Below, piece after piece: positions 40,774 to 43,717 of a stretch of 43,717 nucleotides of DNA (position 1 is its first letter; every line of letters begins with the position of its first letter). Where the stretch lies: NCBI GenBank assembly GCA_030917125.1, contig JAUPVH010000001.1:1-43717 (forward strand), read 5' to 3'. Origin of the DNA: Patescibacteria group bacterium. GTDB lineage: Bacteria; Patescibacteriota; Saccharimonadia; CAILAD01; GCA-016700035. A program made the translations under genes and the position numbers. Under the pieces are notes generated by a model that made no database searches, was not told the DNA's origin, and saw only the letters and a program-made list of their open reading frames with translations.

Positions 40774-41874
40774 ATGACGGGAATCAACCCGTTTCTGGTG
40801 CTCGGTCTGAACGTGACGGTGCTGGGGGGATTGTCCGATGAGGACATCCTCCAGCTCGCCAAGAGTCAGTACCGAGCACTCTCGCAGATCCATCACCCCG
40901 ATCGCGGTGGTGATGCCGATCTGTTCGCACTCCTCTCGGATGCCTACGAGTCCCTCCAGGACTCACGGGCCCGTCAGGAGAAGCTCGAGGAGTACCGCAC
41001 CTCTCGTTTGGACCAGCTCACGCTGGTCCAGCAGGAGCTCACGGATCTCGAGCGTCAACGTCGACGAGATAATCGTCGACTTCGCCGACATACCGCCGAC
41101 TTCATGGCGGACTTCGTGCGGTCACAGCACACCGAGACGGCCCAGCCGCTCAACGTGCACGATCTCACGCTGGTCGTGCAGGATCGGCACTCCGACTTCA
41201 TGTCGGGGGCTCTGTCGACCGACGCTGAGCGGAACAAGGCGGAGTTCATCGAGCACTACACTACGCATGGCTTCAAGGTCGTGCGGCGCGTTGGTGGTCA
41301 CGTTTCGGTGGCAGACTTGCAGGTAATGCAGGTGATGCCATCGAGCGACTTCACGCCGGCCCGCTTCAAGCAGTTTGCTGCCGAGTTCACCCACGTCGGT
41401 GCCCGTAAGAAGGCGCCGTACCCCAGCTACAACAGCTGGTACCGGGTGGACCTTGAGTCGACTGAGGCTTACGAGAATCAGTTGCGACAGCTTGAGATTG
41501 AGGCAGAAGCCGAGGGTCGTACCCTCGAGGATGCCCCAATCGATCCGACGTCAGCGCTCTACTGCTACGAAGAGCAGTCGACAGAAGCGACCGACTGGGC
41601 GCTGATTGGCACACTGTCAGACGGCCTCATCGGAACCGACGCCAGGGGCGACGCTGCTCCTGGTGCAGCCATGGAGCGCATGCTCGAGTCGGCTGCCGTG
41701 CCGAATCTCCGCGAGGAGCTCGAGCGCGGTTATAGCTTCGAGCGGTTCCAGTACTACCTGGACCAGCTCGAAGCTGAATTCTCCGAAGATGGTTACCTTG
41801 TGGCCGCGCGCCTTGAGGACGACCAAATTCGGTTCATGCTGGTGGGGAAGATCGTCCCTCATCAGGAACTCTGA
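40774..41874 (+). CDS. J-domain protein with unknown C-terminal region
   Basis: A 366-residue protein. The N-terminal J domain (about 4-72) holds YRALSQIHHPDRGGDADLF with the HPD motif at 41-43 that stimulates DnaK. There is no Gly/Phe linker or zinc finger, so it is not DnaJ itself. A coiled-coil segment (about 75-110, RLDQLTLVQQELTDLERQRR) leads into a C-terminal domain of about 240 residues that I do not recognise, with ARKKAPYPSYNSWYRVDLE and SALYCYEEQSTEATDW. GAAAGGAG precedes the ATG. No dnaK or grpE is in the window. Confidence 0.8.
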   Translation: MTGINPFLVLGLNVTVLGGLSDEDILQLAKSQYRALSQIHHPDRGGDADLFALLSDAYESLQDSRARQEKLEEYRTSRLDQLTLVQQELTDLERQRRRDNRRLRRHTADFMADFVRSQHTETAQPLNVHDLTLVVQDRHSDFMSGALSTDAERNKAEFIEHYTTHGFKVVRRVGGHVSVADLQVMQVMPSSDFTPARFKQFAAEFTHVGARKKAPYPSYNSWYRVDLESTEAYENQLRQLEIEAEAEGRTLEDAPIDPTSALYCYEEQSTEATDWALIGTLSDGLIGTDARGDAAPGAAMERMLESAAVPNLREELERGYSFERFQYYLDQLEAEFSEDGYLVAARLEDDQIRFMLVGKIVPHQEL

Positions 41875-41894
41875 GACACAACAAGGAGGACCAA

Positions 41895-42182
41895 GTGGGA
41901 CGAACCCCGCGACGCACCCCCACAAAGGAGGAGCTCGACAAGTGGGAGCAGCTGCTGGCCGGCGACGGCCTGGCAGCAATCCCCGACGAGCACCCTGATG
42001 AAGGGGAACCACCAACCGAGTTCGAAGTCGGTCTCGGCTCCGCGTCAGCTCCCCCTGACGATGAGGAGTCCGAGGCTCTCGAACTGGGTGCGGATCTGCC
42101 CGATGGCATGGACGGTGAGGACGAACTCGTGGATGAACACGAGGGAGACCTCCACGCCTACATCATCGTGGACGAGGGCTGA
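41895..42182 (+). CDS. Small very acidic protein, last gene of the J-domain operon
   Basis: A 95-residue protein beginning with a short basic stretch (GRTPRRTPTKEEL) and then extremely rich in Asp, Glu, Pro and Gly, ending HAYIIVDEG. AAGGAGG five bases before the GTG fixes the start. It looks intrinsically disordered and may be a client or adaptor for the J-domain protein. G/C-ended codons match the two genes before it. Confidence 0.65.
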   Translation: MGRTPRRTPTKEELDKWEQLLAGDGLAAIPDEHPDEGEPPTEFEVGLGSASAPPDDEESEALELGADLPDGMDGEDELVDEHEGDLHAYIIVDEG

Positions 42183-42205
42183 GCTTTCGAGTTCGGCTTC
42201 TCAAG

Positions 42206-42237
42206 CGGCCAGCGCATGCGCTGGCCGTTACTTTTTA
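42206..42237 (+). terminator. Terminator of the J-domain operon
   Basis: CGGCCAGCGC (42206-42215) and GCGCTGGCCG (42218-42227) form a perfect 10-bp stem, followed by TTACTTTTTA. The AT-rich stretch to 42396 shows nothing else apart from a weak CTGAA/TTCAG repeat near 42304. Confidence 0.88.
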
Positions 42238-42396
42238 CTGACGTACTCTGACGCATAATTAAGCTATCGATAATAAAATCTGACAAATAAATGCACTTTT
42301 TCATGCTGAAATTCAGTTTATTTATAGTTAAAATAACAGTTTTTATACGAAAATCTACAGATACATAGCTAGTTTTCAGCAAAAAATCATAATAAA

Positions 42397-42438
42397 TTGA
42401 CAATAAGTATTGACAAAAAATATAGCATATGCTACTAT
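42397..42438 (+). promoter_or_regulatory. Tandem promoter with palindromic operator
   Basis: Two -35 boxes (TTGACA at 42397-42402 and 42410-42415). The second has a 17-base spacer to TACTAT (42433-42438) and the first pairs with an A/T-rich box near 42420. Between them lies a perfect 12-base palindrome TAGCATATGCTA (42423-42434), well placed for a repressor. Confidence 0.7.
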
Positions 42439-42467
42439 ATCATCATTGTGAATTTCGTCAGGAGTTC

Positions 42468-42524
42468 ATGACAAAAAAGAACCTTTACTTTAGCTGGCTG
42501 GTGGTCATATTTTTGTGCGAGTAA
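42468..42524 (+). CDS. 18-residue leader peptide
   Basis: ATG at 42468 with AGGAG just upstream, ending in TAA at 42522-42524. The peptide is MTKKNLYFSWLVVIFLCE, hydrophobic after two lysines, like a short membrane helix. Its last codons form the left arm of the stem that covers the start of the next gene, so ribosome movement through it should open or expose that start. This is inferred from the layout. Confidence 0.5.
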   Translation: MTKKNLYFSWLVVIFLCE

Positions 42525-42552
42525 CATATATCGCCTAAAAATATGACCACCA
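42499..42552 (+). promoter_or_regulatory. 16-bp stem burying a start codon
   Basis: TGGTGGTCATATTTTT (42499-42514) and AAAAATATGACCACCA (42537-42552) are perfect complements around a 22-base loop. The ATG at 42543-42545 of the zinc-knuckle gene sits in the right arm, and the left arm lies in the leader peptide frame, whose stop is in the loop. Confidence 0.8.
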
Positions 42553-42776
42553 CATGCAACAGCATCACCCATGTCCATCCCCGGGCCCACCAGCCCCTCA
42601 ACAGGTACTGTGTCCACTGCGGTCGTCTCGGCCGAGCTCCGGAGTGCGCGAGCTGCCGTGAGGCCGCAACAGAGCCGAAGGAGGTGGACGACTACACGGG
42701 CTTCATCATCACCGACGACGGCGACGAGATCGGCCTGATCTCCGACCCGTACCGAGAGTGCATGGAGTTGGTGTAG
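42543..42776 (+). CDS. Small zinc-knuckle protein under hairpin control
   Basis: A 77-residue protein. CVHCGRLGRAPECASC (about 23-38) is a compact CxxC-x8-CxxC zinc knuckle, followed by an acidic C-terminus (DDYTGFIITDDGDEIGL). No Shine-Dalgarno precedes the ATG, which is instead held in a stable stem, so translation should depend on the upstream leader peptide. Codons end almost entirely in G or C. Hammerhead ribozyme sequences lie about 190 bases after the stop and no terminator intervenes, so they are probably in the same transcript. Confidence 0.65.
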   Translation: MTTTCNSITHVHPRAHQPLNRYCVHCGRLGRAPECASCREAATEPKEVDDYTGFIITDDGDEIGLISDPYRECMELV

Positions 42777-42947
42777 TCACTATCGAATAAGATTCGGGGT
42801 ACTTTGGTAGTGCCTGGCAACAGAAGTTGATCGGAGAGAAAAAGAATCCGTGACACATTAACCCGTCAGTGAAGACGTAAACCCCGAGCCAGTGAGATGT
42901 GGCTTTCAAGCGCGATTCCCGTGCAGCTCATACCCCTTCTTGGGGCA

Positions 42948-43039
42948 GATTACCTGCTCCAAGAAGGAGCAGTCCGAGGATAGTTATCCTCGCTGATGAG
43001 TCCTGATAGGACGAAACTGCTTTGAAAACTTAGGTAATC
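42948..43039 (+). promoter_or_regulatory. Structures around the hammerhead that could switch it
   Basis: CTGCTCC (42954-42960) pairs perfectly with GGAGCAG (42966-42972), the same bases that form stem III, so this hairpin and the active ribozyme exclude each other. GATTACC (42948-42954) pairs with GGTAATC (43033-43039), closing the whole element. Whether this switches is inference. Confidence 0.5.
42966..43023 (+). ncRNA. Hammerhead ribozyme, type III topology
   Basis: All core bases are present. GTC (42972-42974) is the cleavage triplet, with the cut between 42974 and 42975. Stem I is CGAGGATA/TATCCTCG (42975-42982 with 42985-42992). CTGATGA is at 42993-42999. Stem II is GTCC/GGAC (43000-43003 with 43009-43012). 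GAAA is at 43013-43016. Stem III pairs 43017-43023 (CTGCTTT) with 42966-42972 (GGAGCAG, two G-U pairs), and is open-ended. Cleavage would leave a 2',3'-cyclic phosphate on the upstream piece. It is an RNA-level element 3' of the zinc-knuckle gene. Confidence 0.88.
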
Positions 43040-43242
43040 CCACGCTGGCTGTTATGCCACACGAGCGTATGTGCGCATTGCCTATCAATATTTTTCAAAC
43101 ACCACACATCAGTTTTTAGTTCTTTTAAACCTGGAAGCCTATACTTCCAGCGCGGCGTAGGCGGCGTTGTTCCTCGAGGGCAGTGCTCGCTCGCGTCGCG
43201 CCGGGAGTATAGCTTCCAAAGTACAAGGGCATCGAAAGCCAT
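43030..43242 (-). CDS. Possible small protein, doubtful
   Basis: A 70-residue frame beginning MAFDALVLWKLYSRRDASEH with GGAGAGGAGAGAGGA right before the ATG at 43242, which is the best-looking ribosome-binding site on this strand. Against it, the frame runs through the long hairpin at 43133-43217, has no obvious promoter, and composition is not clearly protein-like. Confidence 0.3.
   Translation of the reverse strand: MAFDALVLWKLYSRRDASEHCPRGTTPPTPRWKYRLPGLKELKTDVWCLKNIDRQCAHTLVWHNSQRGIT
43133..43217. repeat. Long imperfect inverted repeat
   Basis: The left arm 43133-43157 (GGAAGCCTATACTTCC then AGCGCGGCG) pairs with the right arm 43194-43217 (CGTCGCGCC then GGGAGTATAGCTTCC) over about 24 base pairs with one bulge, one mismatch and G-U pairs. 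Inner bases can pair further. Confidence 0.65.
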
Positions 43243-43274
43243 TCCTCTCTCCTCTCCAGGTGAGTAGGTGTCCT

Positions 43275-43510
43275 GCTGGGTCGAGTTCGTCTCGACCCAG
43301 CGAATTCGCTAACCGTTGACCCGCGTACGAATGCGGGGGCCTTTTGAAGCGAGAGCTACGCAGTTGCGTCCTCGAGTGAAACAGGCTGAGCCCATGCGTG
43401 TGGGCTTGCTGGGAGATAAAATTGGTAAAACTGCGCCTGCGTCGGTAACGACGACACCCCAAAGGGTGACCACGAAAGTGGTGGGAAGTAAACAAAGGTA
43501 GAAAAGGGGA
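43275..43510 (+). other. Array of small hairpins, no gene recognised
   Basis: GCTGGGTCGAG/CTCGACCCAGC (43275-43301) is a perfect 11-bp stem. CCCGC/GCGGG (about 43319-43336) is followed by GGCCTTTT. Further ones are CCCA-TGCGTG-TGGG near 43391, CCC-AAA-GGG near 43458 and CCAC-GAAA-GTGG near 43470. No reading frame with a ribosome-binding site is seen on the plus strand. Confidence 0.45.
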
Positions 43511-43520
43511 CCCCAACGGT

Positions 43521-43526
43521 TATAAT
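43521..43526 (+). promoter_or_regulatory. Possible -10 box near the window end
   Basis: TATAAT, preceded by a T, with only a weak -35 (around 43498-43503). The sequence beyond it contains CAGAC/GTCTG and GCGCGAC/GTCGCTGCGC hairpins. Confidence 0.35.
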
Positions 43527-43584
43527 GCGGTATTGTCTTCCCCTTTGGTCAGACCTTGAAAAAGTCTGGTTCTATGAAAGGACG

Positions 43585-43671
43585 ATGCCGAGCTCGCGCG
43601 ACTTCCACACCCTTCACCCTTCCTCTTCGTGGAGGTCGCTGCGCGCCGGGAGTGCCGCTTGTGGTTTCTAA
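43585..43671 (+). CDS. Possible 28-residue peptide, doubtful
   Basis: ATG at 43585 after GAAAGGAC reads MPSSRDFHTLHPSSSW and stops at TAA 43669-43671. The G/C-ended codons and the upstream TATAAT at 43521 are the only support; it also overlaps a hairpin. Confidence 0.2.
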   Translation: MPSSRDFHTLHPSSSWRSLRAGSAACGF

Positions 43672-43717
43672 GGCTTCGGTCTTGATCACTTGCGTCCACA
43701 CTGTGGGGTAATAGCAC

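Noticed and set aside
43139..43516. 125-residue minus-strand frame near the window end
   Set aside because: It runs through the strongest hairpins, has no ribosome-binding site and reads low-complexity His/Arg/Ser sequence.

Overview
This window looks like chromosomal DNA of a Patescibacteria (CPR) bacterium, most likely a Saccharibacteria (TM7) relative. That placement is an inference from gene content: a short AlaRS without its C-terminal domain, a LeuRS carrying a Nudix insertion, an Rpf-like protein of DUF348/G5 architecture, a baseplate-J-like membrane protein, and many short lipid- and wall-related genes. No rRNA is present to confirm it.

The window has two interleaved layers. The backbone is dominated by plus-strand housekeeping genes: rsmA, transglutaminase, metG, tatD, a cysteine desulfurase and ydcF (2.1-9.0 kb); mnmA and two membrane proteins (9.8-12.5 kb); alaS (13.1-15.0 kb); an ftsA-like gene (16.5-17.8 kb); a baseplate-J-like protein, ruvX and mltG (18.8-22.0 kb); a LysM-CHAP wall hydrolase (22.5-23.5 kb); obg and an RsmC-like methyltransferase (24.1-25.9 kb); tRNA-Ala(GGC); a beta-helix surface protein (28.6-30.0 kb); ddl, murF, a C39-like protease, a methyltransferase and leuS (31.3-37.8 kb); and a TrmB-type regulator (38.6-39.4 kb). 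Many of the genes that open a transcription unit have a TATAAT-like -10 box only 6-9 bases before the ATG and no Shine-Dalgarno, so they look leaderless.

The second layer is a set of small self-contained cassettes dropped between backbone units on either strand. Most have a near-consensus sigma-70 promoter (TTGACA, 17-base spacer, TATAAT), a 5' leader with a Shine-Dalgarno, one to four genes of mostly unknown function and a GC-rich hairpin terminator. Several use codons ending in G or C far more than the backbone. They include zinc-knuckle mini-proteins, small membrane proteins, a CDP-alcohol phosphatidyltransferase operon, two methyltransferase or unknown singletons, and a three-gene J-domain operon (40.1-42.2 kb). 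Two cassettes encode no protein that I can see and instead look like stand-alone structured RNAs (about 9.0-9.3 kb and 39.4-39.8 kb).

The right end (42.4-43.7 kb) is the most unusual part. A tandem promoter with a perfect palindrome leads into an 18-codon leader peptide. Its 3' half forms one arm of a perfect 16-bp stem that buries the start codon of a zinc-knuckle protein. About 190 bases downstream lies a hammerhead ribozyme (type III topology) with every conserved core base present, flanked by a competing hairpin and an enclosing stem. It is followed by several hundred bases of further hairpins.

Other oddities are an in-frame TAG inside leuS just after KMSKS, and an Obg GTPase whose guanine-specificity motif (NKxD) reads SKSS.
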